The notes under the pieces were generated by a model. The model made no database searches, was not told the origin of the DNA, and saw only the letters and a list, made by a program, of their open reading frames with translations. The translations under genes were made by a program, and so were the position numbers. Of a DNA stretch of 64,000 bases, positions 25,141-38,890 are shown in pieces. This stretch comes from Cervus elaphus (lineage: Eukaryota; Chordata; Mammalia; Artiodactyla; Cervidae), in NCBI RefSeq assembly GCF_910594005.1, contig NW_025316715.1:124001-188000 (forward strand), written 5' to 3'. Position 1 is the first letter of the stretch; the number at the start of each line of letters is the position of its first letter.

Positions 25141-25871
25141 GCATTTTTCACACCTTTTCATGCTCCTCGCATTTTTCACACCTTTTCATGCTCCTCGCAT
25201 TTTTCACACCTTTTCATGCTCCAGGTCTTTTTTTTTTTTCTATGCTCCTCGCCTTTTTCACAGCTTTTCATGCTCCTCGCATTTTTCACACCTTTTCATG
25301 CTCCTCGCATTTTTCACACCTTTTCATGCTCCTGTCATTTTTCACACCTTTTCATGCTCCTGGCATTTTTCACACCTTTTCATGCTCCTGGCAGTTTTCA
25401 CACCTTTTCATGCTCCTGGCAGTTTTCACACCTTTTCATGCTCCTGGCATTTTTCACACCTTTTCATGCTCATGGCATTTTTCACATATTTTCATGCTCT
25501 TGGCATTTTTCACACCTTTTCATGCTCCTGCCATTTTTCACACCTTTTCATGCTCCTCGTCTTTTTTTTTTTTCCTCCTGGCATTTTTCACACCTTTTCA
25601 TGCTCTGGCATTTTTCACACCTTTGCAAGCTCCTCGCATTTTTCACACCTTTTCATCCTACTCGCATTTTTCAAACCTCTTCATGGTCCTCGCATTTTTC
25701 ACACCTTTTCGTGCTCTTCTCATTTTTTAACACCTTTTCTTGCTCCTCGCATTTTTCACACCTTTTCATGCTCCTGCCATTTTTCACACGTTTTCATGCT
25801 CCTCGTCTTTTTTTTTTCCTCCTGCCATTTTTCACACCTTTTCATGCTCCTGGTTTTTTTTTCTTTGCTCC
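24600..25871 (+). repeat. 1272-bp tandem duplication, first copy
   Basis: This unit corresponds to about 25872-27144. Supporting pairs are the CCAGGTC T-run monomer followed by CTATGCTCC (25221 and 26493) and the CTTCTCATTTTTTAAC markers ending at 24970 and 26241 and at 25730 and 27002. The match runs until a GGTTTTTTTTTC monomer near 25855, which is altered to CCTTTTTTTGTTTC near 27122 in the second copy. The start is uncertain by about 50 bp. Confidence 0.8.
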
Positions 25872-27144
25872 TCGCATTTTTCACAACTTTTCATGCTCCT
25901 GTCATTTTTCACAACTTTTCATGCTCCTGGCAGTTTTCACACCTTTTCATGCTCCTGGCATTTTTCACACATTTTCATCCTCATGGCATTTTTCACACAT
26001 TTTCATGCTCTTGGCATTTTACACACCTTTTCATGCTCCTGCCATTTTTCACACCTTTTCATGCTCCTCGTCTTTTTTTTTTTCCCTCCTGGCATTTTTC
26101 AAACCTTTTCATGCTCTGGCATTTTTCACACCTTTTCAAGCTCCTCGCATTTTTCACACCTTTTCATCCTACTCGCATTTTTCAAACCTCTTCATGGTCC
26201 TCGCATTTTTCACACCTTTTCATGCTCTTCTCATTTTTTAACACCTTTTCTTGCTCCTCGCGTTTTTCACACCTTTTCATGCTCCTGCCATTTTTCACAC
26301 CTTTTCATGCTCCTCGTCTTTTTTTTTTCCTCCTGCCATTTTTCACACCTTTTCATGCTCCTGGTTTTTTTTTCTTTGCTCCTCGCATTTTTCACACCTT
26401 TTCATGCTCCTCGCATTTTTCACACCTTTTCATGCTCCTCGCATTTTTCACACCTTTTCATGCTCCTCGCATTTTTCACACCTTTTCATGCTCCAGGTCT
26501 TTTTTTTTTTTCTATGCTCCTCGCCTTTTTCACACCTTTTCATGATCCTCGCATTTTTCACATCTTTTCATGCTCCTCGCATTTTTCACACCTTTTCATG
26601 CTCCTGTCATTTTTCACACCTTTTCATGCTCCTGGCATTTTTCACACCTTTTCATGCTCCTGGCAGTTTTCACACCTTTTCATGCTCCTGGCAGTTTTCA
26701 CACCTTTTCATGCTCCTGGCATTTTTCACACCTTTTCATGCTCATGGCATTTTTCACACATTTTCATGCTCTTGGCATTTTTCACACCTTTTCATGCTCC
26801 TGCCATTTTTCACACCTTTTCATGCTCCTCGTCTTTTTTTTTTTTCCTCCTGGCATTTTTCACACCTTTTCATGCTCTGGCATTTTTCACACCTTTGCAA
26901 GCTCCTCGCATTTTTCACACCTTTTCATCCTACTCGCATTTTTCAAACCTCTTCATGGTCCTCGCATTTTTCACACCTTTTCGTGCTCTTCTCATTTTTT
27001 AACACCTTTTCTTGCTCCTCGCATTTTTCACACCTTTTCATGCTCCTGCCATTTTTCACACGTTTTCATGCTCCTCGTCTTTTTTTTTTCCTCCTGCCAT
27101 TTTTCACACCTTTTCATGCTCCTTTTTTTGTTTCTTTGCTCCTC
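25872..27144 (+). repeat. 1272-bp tandem duplication, second copy
   Basis: This unit directly follows its partner and so fits a single unequal exchange. Together the pair gives CTTCTCATTTTTTAAC spacings of 708, 760, 511 and 761 bp across 24262-27002. Differences include CACAGC at about 25260 against CACACC at about 26532. Confidence 0.8.
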
Positions 27145-27259
27145 GCATTTTTCACACCTTTTCATGCTCCTCGCATTTTTCACACCTTTTCATGCTCCTC
27201 GCATTTTTCACACCTTTTCATGCTCCTCGCATTTTTCACACCTTTTCATGCTCCAGGTC

Positions 27260-27276
27260 TTTTTTTTTTTTTTTTT
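27260..27276 (+). repeat. Expanded 17-T run in the CAGGTC class
   Basis: The GGTC T-run CTATGCTCC class occurs near 25228, 26500, 27260, 29385, 30846, 37788 and 40053. Other members have 11-13 T; this one has 17. It lies immediately before the run of pure canonical monomers, so expansion of the T run and amplification of monomers may be one local event. Confidence 0.8.
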
Positions 27277-27280
27277 CTAT

Positions 27281-27480
27281 GCTCCTCGCATTTTTCACAC
27301 CTTTTCATGCTCCTCGCATTTTTCACACCTTTTCATGCTCCTCGCATTTTTCACACCTTTTCATGCTCCTCGCATTTTTCACACCTTTTCATGCTCCTCG
27401 CATTTTTCACACCTTTTCATGCTCCTCGCATTTTCCACACCTTTTCATGCTCCTCGCATTTTCCACACCTTTTCATGCTC
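27281..27480 (+). repeat. Run of seven nearly identical canonical monomers
   Basis: Five exact canonical monomers follow one another, then two that share a single change (TTTTCC for TTTTTC). The run directly follows the 17-T run at 27260-27276. Most of the array alternates variant monomers, so a pure run is unusual and suggests local slippage or very recent amplification of single monomers. Confidence 0.85.
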
Positions 27481-28714
27481 CTTGAATTTTTCACACCTTT
27501 TCATGCTTCTAGAATTTTTGACAGCTTTTCATTTTCCTCGAAATTTTCACACCTTTTCATGCTCCTCGCATTTTTCACACCTTTTCATGCTCCTCGCACT
27601 TATCACTCCTTTTCATGCTCCTCGTATTTTTCACACCTTTTCTTGTTCCTCGAATTTTTCACACCTTTTCATGCTCCTCGCAATATTCACACCTTTTCAT
27701 GCTCCTCTCATTTTTCACACCTTTTCATGCTCCTCGGCTTTTCTTTTTTCCTCCTGGCATATTTCACACCTTTTCATGCTCCTCGGCTTTTTTCTTTTTT
27801 GCTTGTCTCATTTTTCACACCTTTTCATGCTCCTCTCATTTTTCACACCTTTTCATGCTCTTCGCATATTTCACACCTTTTCATGCTCCTCCCATTTTTC
27901 GTACCTTTTCATGCTCCTCGCATTTTTGACAACTTTTCATGCTCCTCGCATTTTTCACACCTTTTCATGCTCTTAGAATTTTTGACAGCTTTTAATTTTC
28001 CTCAAAATTTTCACACGTTTTCATGCTCCTTGTATTTTTCACCACCTTTCATGCCCCTGCATTTTTCACACCTTTTCATGCCCCTGCATTTTTCACACCT
28101 TTTCTTGCTCCTCGCATTTTTCACACCTTTTCATGCTCCTCGCATTTTTCACAATTTTTCATGCTCCTCGACTTTTTTTTTTTTTGCTCCTTGCATTTTT
28201 CACACCTTTTCATGTTGCTGGCATTTTTCACACCTTTTTATGCTCCCCACATTTTTCACACCTTTTCAGGCTCCTCGCATTTTTCTCACCTTTTCACGCT
28301 CCTCGCATTTTTCACACCTTTTCATCCTACTCGCATTTTTCACACCTTTTCATGCTCCTCGCATTTTTCACACCTTTTCATGCTCCTCGCACTTATCACA
28401 CCTTTTCATGCTCCTCGTATTTTTCACACCTTTTCCTGTTCCTCGAATTTTTCACACCTTTTCATGCTCCTCGCATTTTTCACACCTTTTCATGCTTCTC
28501 TCATTTTTCACACCTTTTCATGCTCCTCGCATTTTTCACACCTTTTCATGCTCCTCGGCTTTTTTCTTTTTTGCCTGTCTCATTTTTCACACCTTTTCAT
28601 GCTCCTCTCATTTTTCACACCTTTTCATGCTCCTCGCATTTTTCACACCTTTTCATGCTCCTCCCATTTTTCGTACCTTTTCATGCTCCTCGCATTTTTA
28701 ACAACTTTTCATGC

Positions 28715-29490
28715 TCCTCGCATTTTTCACACCTTTTCATGCTCTTAGAATTTTTGACAGCTTTTAATTTTCCTCAAAATTTTCACACGTTTTCATGCTC
28801 CTTGTATTTTTCAACACCTTTCATGCCCCTGCATTTTTCACACATTTTCATGCCCCTGCATTTTTCACACCTTTTCATGCTCCTCGCATTTTTCACACCT
28901 TTTCATGCTCCTCGCATTTTTCACAATTTTTCATGCTCCTCGACTTTTTTTTTATTGCTCCTTGCATTTTTCACACCTTTTCATGTTGCTGGCATTTTTC
29001 ACACCTTTTTCTGCTCCCCACATTTTTCACAACTTTTCATGCTCCTCGCATTTTTCACACCTTTTCACGCTCCTCGCATTTTTCACACCTTTTCATCGTA
29101 CTCGCATTTTTCACACCTTTTCATGCTCCTCGCATTTTTCACACCTTTTCATGCTCCTCGCACTTATCACACCTTTTCATCCTACTCGCATTTTTCACAC
29201 CTTTTCATGCTCCTCGCATTTTTCACACCTTTTCACGCTCCTCGCATTTTTCACACCTTTTCATCCTACTCGCATTTTTCACACCTTTTCATGCTCCTCG
29301 CATTTTTCACACCTTTTCATGCTCCTCGCACTTATCACACCTTTTCATGCTCCTCGCATTTTTCACACCTTTTCATGCTCCAGGTCTTTTTTTTTTTTCT
29401 ATGCTCCTCGCCTTTTTCACACCTTTTCATGCTACTCGCATTTTTCACACCTTTTCATTCTCCTCGCATTTTTCACACCTTTTCATGCTC
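28715..29490 (+). repeat. Block repeated at lag 1460, first copy
   Basis: This block corresponds to about 30175-30950. It includes the CTTAGAAT marker (28741 and 30201), the T9ATTGCTCC monomer in which a T run is broken by one A (about 28945 and 30405), a rare CATCGTACTCGC variant (about 29096 and 30556) and a CCAGGTC T-run monomer (29380 and 30840). After about 29490 this copy continues with CTGTC monomers and the other with CTGGCAG monomers. Confidence 0.85.
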
Positions 29491-30174
29491 CTGTCATTTT
29501 TCACACCTTTTCATGCTCCTGGCATTTTTCACACCTTTTCATGCTCCTGGCAGATTTCACACCTTTTCATGCTCCTGGCAGTTTTCACACCTTTTCATGC
29601 TCCTGGCATTTTTCACACCTTTTCATGCTCATGGCATTTTTCACACATTTTCATGCTCTTGGCATTTTTCACACCTTTTCATGCTACTGCCATTTTTCAC
29701 ACCTTTTCATGCTCCTCGTCTTTTTTTTTTTTCCTCCTGGCATTTTTCACACCTTTTCATGCTCTGGCATTTTTCACACCTTTTCACGCTCCTTGCATTT
29801 TTCACACCTTTTCATCCTACTCGCATTTTTCAAACCTCTTCATGGTCCTCGCATTTTTCACACCTTTTCATGCTCTTCTCATTTTTTAACACCTTTTCTT
29901 GCTCCTCGCATTTTTCACACCTTTTCATGCTCCTGCCATTTTTCACACGTTTTCATGCTCCTCGTCTTTTTTTTTCCTCCTGCCATTTTTCACACCTTTT
30001 CATGCTCCTCGCATTTTTCACACCTTTTCATGCTCCTCGCATTTTTCACACCTTTTCACGCTCCTCGCATTTTTCACACCTTTTCATCCTACTCGCATTT
30101 TTCACACCTTTTCATGCTCCTCGCATTTTTCACAACTTTTCATGCTCTTCTCATTTTTTAACACCTTTTCTTGC

Positions 30175-30950
30175 TCCTCGCATTTTTCACACCTTTTCAT
30201 GCTCTTAGAATTTTTGACAGCTTTTAATTTTCCTCAAAATTTTCACACGTTTTCATGCTCCTTGTATTTTTCAACACCTTTCATGCCCCTGCATTTTTCA
30301 CACATTTTCATGCCCCTGCATTTTTCACACCTTTTCATGCTCCTCGCATTTTTCACACCTTTTCATGCTCCTCGCATTTTTCACAATTTTTCATGCTCCT
30401 CGACTTTTTTTTTATTGCTCCTTGCATTTTTCACACCTTTTCATGTTGCTGGCATTTTTCACACCTTTTTCTGCTCCCCACATTTTTCACAACTTTTCAT
30501 GCTCCTCGCATTTTTCACACCTTTTCACGCTCCTCGCATTTTTCACACCTTTTCATCGTACTCGCATTTTTCACACCTTTTCATGCTCCTCGCATTTTTC
30601 ACACCTTTTCATGCTCCTCGCACTTATCACACCTTTTCATCCTACTCGCATTTTTCACACCTTTTCAAGCTCCTCGCATTTTTCACACCTTTTCACGCTC
30701 CTCGCATTTTTCACACCTTTTCATCCTACTCGCATTTTTCACACCTTTTCATGCTCCTCGCATTTTTCACACCTTTTCATGCTCCTCGCATTTTTCACAC
30801 CTTTTCATGCTCCTCGCATTTTTCACACCTTTTCATGCTCCAGGTCTTTTTTTTTTTTTCTATGCTCCTCGCCTTTTTCACACCTTTTCATGCTACTCGC
30901 ATTTTTCACACCTTTTCATTCTCCTCGCATTTTTCACACCTTTTCATGCT
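30175..30950 (+). repeat. Block repeated at lag 1460, second copy
   Basis: This is the partner of 28715-29490. One base separates the CCAGGTC T runs (12 T against 13 T), and CATGCTCC at about 29206 reads CAAGCTCC at about 30666 in this copy. Confidence 0.85.
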
Positions 30951-31149
30951 CCTGGCAGTTTTCACACCTTTTCATGCTCCTCGCATTTTTCACACCTTTT
31001 CATGCTCCTCGGCTTTTTTTTTTTTCCTCCTGGCATTTTTCACACCTTTTCATGCTCCTCGGCTTTTTTCATTTTTGCTCCTCGCTTTTTTCACACCTTT
31101 TCATGTTCCTCGCATTTTTCACACCTTTTCATGCTCCTCCCATTTTTCA

Positions 31150-31850
31150 CACCTTTTCATGCTCCTGGTCTTTTTTTTTTTTTTTTTGCTCCTCACATTT
31201 TCACACCTTTTCATGCTCCTCGCATTTTTCACACCTTTTCATGCTCCTACAATGTTTCATACTTATTCATGCTCCTCGCATTTTTGACACATTTTCATGC
31301 TCCTCGCATTTTTCACACCTTTTCATGCTCTTAGAATTTTTGACAGCTTTTTATTTTCCTCAAAATTTTCACACGTTTTCATGCTCCTCATATTTTCCAC
31401 CACTTTTCATTCCCCTACATTTTTCACACCTTTTCATGCTCCTCGCATTTTTCAAAATTTTTCATGCTCCTCGACTTTTTTTTTTTTGCTCCTTGCATTT
31501 TTCACACCTTTTCATGTTGCTGGCATTTTTCACACCTTTTTATGCTCCCCACATTTTTCACACCTTTTCATGCTCCTCGCATTTTTCACACCTTTTCACG
31601 CTCCTCGCATTTTTCACACCTTTTCATCCTACTCGCATTTTTCACACCTTTTCATGCTCCTGGTATTTGTCACACCTTTTTATGCTCCTTCCATTTTTCA
31701 CACCTTTTCATGCTCCTGTCATTTTTCACACCTTTTCATGCTCCTGGCATTTTTCACAAATTTTCATGCTTTTCGCATTTTTCACACCTTTTCATGCCCC
31801 TGCATTTTTCACACTTTTTCATGCTCCTCGTCTTTTGTTTTTTGCTCCTC
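31150..31850 (+). repeat. Block repeated at lag 6727, first copy
   Basis: This block corresponds to about 37877-38577. The pair shares a CTCACATTTTCACACC monomer missing two T's (31194 and 37921), the GTTTCATACTTATTC variant (ACTTATTC at 31261 and 37988) and the alpha marker (31327 and 38054). Downstream, the beta markers at 32773 and 39424 are 6651 bp apart, so 76 bp differ between the copies over that stretch. Confidence 0.8.
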
Positions 31851-34800
31851 GCATTTTCACACCTTTTCATGCTCCTCTCATTTTTCACACCTTTTCATGC
31901 TCCTCCCATTTTTCACACCTTTTCATGCTCCTGGCAGTATTCACACCTTTTCATCCTCCTGGCATTTTTCACACCTTTTCATGCTCCTGGCATTTTTCAC
32001 ACATTTTCATGCTCCTGGCATTTTTCACACCTTTTCATGCTCCTGGCATTTTTCACACCTTTTCATGCTCCTCGTCTTTTTTTTTTTCCTCCTGGCATTT
32101 TTCACACCTTTTCATGCTCCTCGCATTTTTCACACCTTTTCATGCTCCTCACACTTATCACACCTTTTCATGCTCCTCGCATTTTTCACACCTTTTCATG
32201 CTCCTGGTATTTGTCACACCTTTTCATGCTCCTTCCATTTTTTACACCTTTTCATGCTCCTGTCATTTTTCACACCTTTTCATGCTCCTCCCATTTTTCA
32301 CAAATTTTCATGCTCCTGGCAGTTTTCACACCTTTTCATGCTCCTGGCAGTTTCACACCTTTTCATCCTCCTGGCATTTTTCACACCTTTTCATGCTCCT
32401 GGCATTTTTCACACATTTTCATGCTCTTGGCATTTTTCACACCTTTTCATGCTCCTGCCATTTTTCACACCTTTTCATGCTCCTCGTCTTTTTTTTTTTA
32501 CTCCTGCCATTTTTCACACCTTTTCATGCTCCTGGCATTTTTCACACCTTTTCATGCTCCTCGCATTTTTCACACCTTTTCATCCTACTCGCATTTTTCA
32601 AACCTTTTTTGGTCCTCGCATTTTTCACACCTTTTCATGCTCTTCTCATTTTTTAACACCTTTTCTTGCTCCTCGCATTTTTCACACCTTTTCATGCTCC
32701 TGCCATTTTTCACACCTTTTCATGCTCCTCGTCTTTTTTTTTCTCCTCCTGCCATTTTTCACACCTTTTCATGCTCTTAGAATTTTTGACTGCTTTTTAT
32801 TTTCCTCAAAATTTTCACACGTTTTCATGCTCCTCATATTTTTCACCACTTTTCATGCCCCTGCATTTTTCACACCTTTTCATGCTCCTCGCATTTTTCA
32901 CACCTTTTCACGCTCCTCGCATTTTTCACACCTTTTCATCCTACTCGCATTTTTCACACCTTTTCATGTTCCTCGCATTTTTCACACCTTTTCATGCTCC
33001 TGGCATTTTTCACACCTTTTCATGTTCCTGCAGTTTTTTACACCTTTTCATGCTCCTCGTCTTTTTTTTTTTTTCTCCTGGCATTTTTCACACCTTTTCA
33101 TGCTCCTCGCATTTTTCACACCTTTTCACGCTCCTCGCATTTTTCACACCTTTTCATCCTACTCGCATTTTTCACACCTTTTCAAGCTCCTCGCATTTTT
33201 CACACCTTTTCATGCTCCTCGCACTTATCACACCTTTTCATGCTCCTCGCATTTTTCAAACCTTTTCATGCTCCTGGTATTTGTCACACCTTTTTTTGCT
33301 CCTTCCATTTTTTACACCTTTTCATGCTCCTGTCATTTTTCACACCTTTTCATGCTCCTGGCATTTTTCACAGCTTTTCATGCTCCTGGCAGTTTTCACA
33401 CCTTTTCATGCTCCTGGCAGTTTCACACCTTTTCATCCTCCTGGCATTTTTCACACCTTTTCATGCTCCTGGCATTTTTCACACATTTTCATGCTCTTGG
33501 CATTTTTCACACCTTTTCATGCTCCTGCCATTTTTCACACCTTTTCATGCTCCTCGTCTTTTTTTTTTTTTCCTCCTGGTATTTTTCACACCTTTTCATG
33601 CTCCTGGCATTTTTCACACCTTTTCATGCTCCTCGCATTTTTCACACCTTTTCATCCTACTCGCATTTTTCAAACGTTTTCATGGTCCTCGCATTTTTCA
33701 CACCTTTTCATGCTCTTCTCATTTTTTAACACCTTTTCTTGCTCCTCGCATTTTTCACACCTTTTCATGCTCCTGCCATTTTTCACACCTTTTCATGCTC
33801 CTCGTCTTTTTTTTTCTCCTCCTGCCATTTTTCACACCTTTTCATGCTCCTGCCATTTTTCACACCTTTTCATGCTCCTCGTCTTTTTTTTTTTTCCTCC
33901 TGGTATTTTTCACACCTTTTCATGCTCCTGGCATTTTTCACACCTTTTCATGCTCCTCGTATTTTTCACACCTTTTCATGCTCCTCACATTTTTCACAAC
34001 TTTTCATGCTCCTCGAATTTTTCACACCATTTCATACTCCTCCTCTTTTTTTTTTGCTCCTCGCATTTTTCATAGCTTTTCATGCTCCTCGCATTTTTCA
34101 CACCTTTTCATGCTTCTAGAATTTTTGACACCTTTTCATCCTCCTCGAAATTTTCACTCCTTTTCATGCTCCTTGTATTTTTCACACCTTTTCCTGTTCC
34201 TCGAATTTTTCACTCCTTTTCATGCTCCTCGCATTTTTCACACCTTTTCATGCTCCTCGCATTTTTCACACCTTTTCATGCTCCTCGGCTTTTTTCATTT
34301 TTGCTCCTCGCTTTTTTCACACCTTTTCATGTTCCTAGCATTTTTCACACCTTTTCATGCTCCTCCCATTTTTCACACCTTTTCATGCTCCTGGTCTTTT
34401 TTTTTTTTTTTTGCTCCTCACATTTTTCACACCTTTTCATGCTCCTCGCATTTTTCACACCTTTTCATGCTCCTACAATTTTTCATACCTTTTCATGCTC
34501 CTCGCATTTTTGACACATTTTCATGCTCCTCGCATTTTTCACACCTTTCATGCTCTTAGAAATTTTGACAGCTTTTTATTTTCCTCAAAATTTTCACACG
34601 TTTTCATGCTCCTCATATTTTTCAACACTTTTCATTCCCCTACATTTTTCACACCTTTTCATGCTCCTCACATTTTTCAAAATTTTTCATGCTCCTCGAC
34701 TTTTTTTTTTTGCTCCTTGCATTTTTCACACCTTTTCATGTTGCTGGCATTTTCCACACCTTTTTATGCTCCCCACATTTTTCACACCTTTTCATGCTCC

Positions 34801-37781
34801 TCGCATTTTTCACACCTTTTCATGCTCCTGGTATTTGTCACACCTTTTCATGCTCCTTCCATTTTTTACACCTTTTCATGCTCCTGTCATTTTTCACACC
34901 TTTTCATGCTCCTGGCATTTTTCACAAATTTTCATGCTCCTGGCAGTTTTCACACCTTTTCATGCTCCTGGCAGTTTCACACCTTTTCATCCTCCTGGCA
35001 TTTTTCACACCTTTTCATGCTCCTGGCATTTTTCACACATTTTCATGCTCTTGGCATTTTTCACACCTTTTCATGCTCCTGCCATTTTTCACACCTTTTC
35101 ATGATCCTCGTCTTTTTTTTTTTCCTCCTGCCATTTTTCACACCTTTTCATGCTCCTGGCATTTTTCACACCTTTTCATGCTCCTCGCATTTTTCACACC
35201 TTTTCATCCTACTCGCATTTTTCAAACCTTTTTTGGTCCTCGCATTTTTCACACCTTTTCATGCTCTTCTCATTTTTTAACACCTTTTCTTGCTCCTCGC
35301 ATGTTTCACACCTTTTCATGCTCCTGCCATTTTTCACACCTTTTCATGCTCCTCTTCTTTTTTTTTCTCCTCCTGCCATTTTTCACACCTTTTCATGCTC
35401 TTAGAATTTTTGACAGCTTTTTATTTTCCTCAAAATTTTCACACGTTTTCATGCTCCTCATATTTTTCACCACTTTTCATGCCCCTGAATTTTTCACACC
35501 TTTTCATGCTCCTCGCATTTTTCACACCTTTTCCTGTTCCTCGAATTTTTCACACCTTTTCATTCTCCTCGCATTTTTCACACCTTTTCACGCTCCTCGC
35601 ATTTTTCACACCTTTTCATCCTACTCACATTTTTCACACCTTTTCATGCTCCTCGCATTTTTCACACCTTTTCATGCTCCTGCCATTTTTTACACCTTTT
35701 CATGCTCCTCGTCTTTTTTTTTTTTCCTCCTGGCATTTTTCACACCTTTTCATGCTCCTCGCATTTTTCACACCTTTTCACGCTCCTCGCATTTTTCACA
35801 CCTTTTCATCCTACTCGCATTTTTCACACCTTTTCATGCTCCTCACATTTTTCACACCTTTTCATGCTCCTCGCACTTATCACACCTTTTCATGCTCCTC
35901 GCATTTTTCAAACCTTTTCATGCTCCTGGTATTTGTCACACCTTTTTTTGCTCCTTCCATTTTTTACACCTTTTCATGCTCCTGTCATTTTTCACACCTT
36001 TTCATGCTCCTGGCATTTTTCACACCTTTTCATGCTCCTGGCAGTTTTCACACCTTTTCATGCTCCTGGCAGTTTCACACCTTTTCATCCTCCTGGCATT
36101 TTTCACACCTTTTCATGCTCCTGACATTTTTCACACATTTTCATGCTCTTGGCATTTTTCACACCTTTTCATGCTCCTGCCATTTTTCACACCTTTTCAT
36201 GCTCCTCGTGTTTTTTTTTTTTTCCTCCTGGTATTTTTCACACCTTTTCATGCTCCTGGCATTTTTCACACCTTTTCATGCTCCTCGCATTTTTCACACC
36301 TTTTCATCCTACTCGCATTTTTCAAACGTTTTCATGGTCCTCGCATTTTTCACACCTTTTCATGCTCTTCTCATTTTTTAACACCTTTTCTTGCTCCTCG
36401 CATTTTTCACACCTTTTCATGCTCCTGCCATTTTTCACACCTTTTCATGCTCCTCGTCTTTTTTTTTCTCCTCCTGCCATTTTTCACACCTTTTCATGCT
36501 CCTGCCATTTTTCACACCTTTTCATGCTCCTCGTATTTTTTTTTTTCCTCCTGGTATTTTTCACACCTTTTCATGCTCCTCGTATTTTTCACACCTTTTC
36601 ATGCTCCTCACATTTTTCACACCTTTTCATGCTCCTCGAATTTTTCACACCATTTCATACTCCTCCTCTTTTTTTTTTGCTCCTCGCATTTTTCATAGCT
36701 TTTCATGTTCCTCGTATTTTTCACACCTTTTCATGCTTCTAGAATTTTTGACACCTTTTCATCCTCCTCGAAATTTTCACTCCTTTTCATGCTCCTTGTA
36801 TTTTTCACACCTTTTCCTGTTCCTCGAATTTTTCACACCTTTTCATGCTCCTCGCATTTTTCACACCTTTTCATGCTCCTCGCATTTTTCACACCTTTTC
36901 ATGCTCCTCGGCTTTTTTTTTTTTCCTCCTGGCATTTTTCACACCTTTTCATGCTCCTCGGCTTTTTTCATTTTTGCTCCTCGCTTTTTTCACACCTTTT
37001 CATGTTCCTCGCATTTTTCACACCTTTTCATGCTCCTCCCATTTTTCACACCTTTTCATGCTCCTGGTCTTTTTTTTTTTTTTTTGCTCCTCACATTTTT
37101 CACACCTTTTCATGCTCCTCGCATTTTTCACACCTTTTCATGCTCCTACAATGTTTCATACCTTTTCATGCTCCTCGCATTTTTGACACATTTTCATGCT
37201 CCTCGCATTTTTCACACCTTTTCATGCTCTTAGAATTTTTGACAGCTTTTTATTTTCCTCAAAATTTTCACACGTTTTCATACTCCTCATATATTTCACC
37301 ACTTTTCATTCCCCTACATTTTTCACACCTTTTCATGCTCCTCGCATTTTTCAAAATTTTTCATGCTCCTCGACTTTTTTTTTTTTGCTCCTTGCATTTT
37401 TCACACCTTTTCATGTTGCTGGCATTTTTCACACCTTTTCATCCTACTCGCATTTTTCACACCTTTTCATGCTCCTCGCATTTTTCACACCTTTTCATGC
37501 TCCTCGCACTTATCACACCTTTTCATCCTACTCGCATTTTTCACACCTTTTCACGCTCCTCGCATTTTTCACACCTTTTAATCCTACTCGCATTTTTCAC
37601 ACCTTTTCATGCTCCTCGCATTTTTCACACCTTTTCATGCTCCTCGCACTTATCACACCTTTTCATGCTCCTCGCATTTTTCACACCTTTTCATGCTCCT
37701 CGCATTTTTCACACCTTTTCATACTCCTCGCATTTTTCACACCTTTTCATGCTCCTCGCATTTTTCACACCTTTTCATGCT

Positions 37782-38890
37782 CGAGGTCTTTTTTTTTTTT
37801 CTATGCTCCTCGCATTTTTCACACCTTTTCATGCTCCTCGCATTTTTCACACCTTTTCATGCTCCTCCCATTTTTCACACCTTTTCATGCTCCTGGTCTT
37901 TTTTTTTTTTTTTTGCTCCTCACATTTTCACACCTTTTCATGCTACTCGCATTTTTCACACCTTTTCATGCTCCTACAATGTTTCATACTTATTCATGCT
38001 CCTCGCATTTTTGACACATTTTCATGCTCCTCGCATTTTTCACACCTTTTCATGCTCTTAGAATTTTTGACAGCTTTTTATTTTCCTCAAAATTTTCACA
38101 CGTTTTCATGCTCCTCATATTTTCCACCACTTTTCATTCCCCTACATTTTTCTCACCTTTTCATGCTCCTCGCATTTTTCAAAATTTTTCATGCTCCTCG
38201 ACTTTTTTTTTTTTGCTCCTTGCATTTTTCACACCTTTTCATGTTGCTGGCATTTTTCACACCTTTTTATGCTCCCCACATTTTTCACACCTTTTCATGC
38301 TCCTCGCATTTTTCACACCTTTTCACGCTCCTCGCATTTTTCACACCTTTTCATCCTACTCGCATTTTTCACACCTTTTCATGCTCCTGGTATTTGTCAC
38401 ACCTTTTTATGCTCCTTCCATTTTTCACACCTTTTCATGCTCCTGTCATTTTTCACACCTTTTCATGCTCCTGGCATTTTTCACAAATTTTCATGCTTTT
38501 CGCATTTTTCACACCTTTTCATGCCCCTGCATTTTTCACACTTTTTCATGCTCCTCGTCTTTTTTTTTTTGCTCCTCGCATTTTTCACACCTTTTCATGC
38601 TCCTCTCATTTTTCACACCTTTTCATGCTCCTCCCATTTTTCACACCTTTTCATGCTCCTGGCAGTATTCACACCTTTTCATCCTCCTGGCATTTTTCAC
38701 ACCTTTTCATGCTCCTGGCATTTTTCACACCTTTTCATGCTCCTGGCATTTTTCACACCTTTTCATGCTCCTGGCATTTTTCACACCTTTTCATGCTCCT
38801 CGTCTTTTTTTTTTTCCTCCTGGCATTTTTCACACCTTTTCATGCTCCTCGCATTTTTCACACCTTTTCACGCTCCTCGCATTCTTCACA
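37782..38890 (+). repeat. Block repeated at lag 2265, first copy
   Basis: This block corresponds to about 40048-41125. Shared variants are CGAGGTC before a T run (37782 and 40048), the alpha marker (38054 and 40319) and ATTCTTCACACCTTTACATC (38881 and 41118). The lag falls from 2265 to 2237 within the block, exactly one 28-bp monomer: the CACGCTCCTCGC monomer near 38320 is absent near 40580. Confidence 0.85.

Larger units (their letters stand above)
2943..30260 (+). repeat. GAATTTTTGACAGC marker, 12 copies before 31 kb
   Basis: The marker starts at 2943, 7079, 9205, 12451, 14576, 19600, 19767, 22649, 23442, 27969, 28741 and 30201. The first five read CTTTGAAT and, where intact, CACATGTTTTC. 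The next three read CTTAGAAT, CTTTAAATTTT and CACACGTTTTC. The last four read CTTAGAAT with CTTTTAATTTT. Copies beyond 31 kb read CTTTTTATTTT. The marker appears to be two or three fused, diverged monomers, because it keeps the T-run, CA and TTTTC rhythm of the normal unit. Its variants make it a good tracer of block history. Confidence 0.9.
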
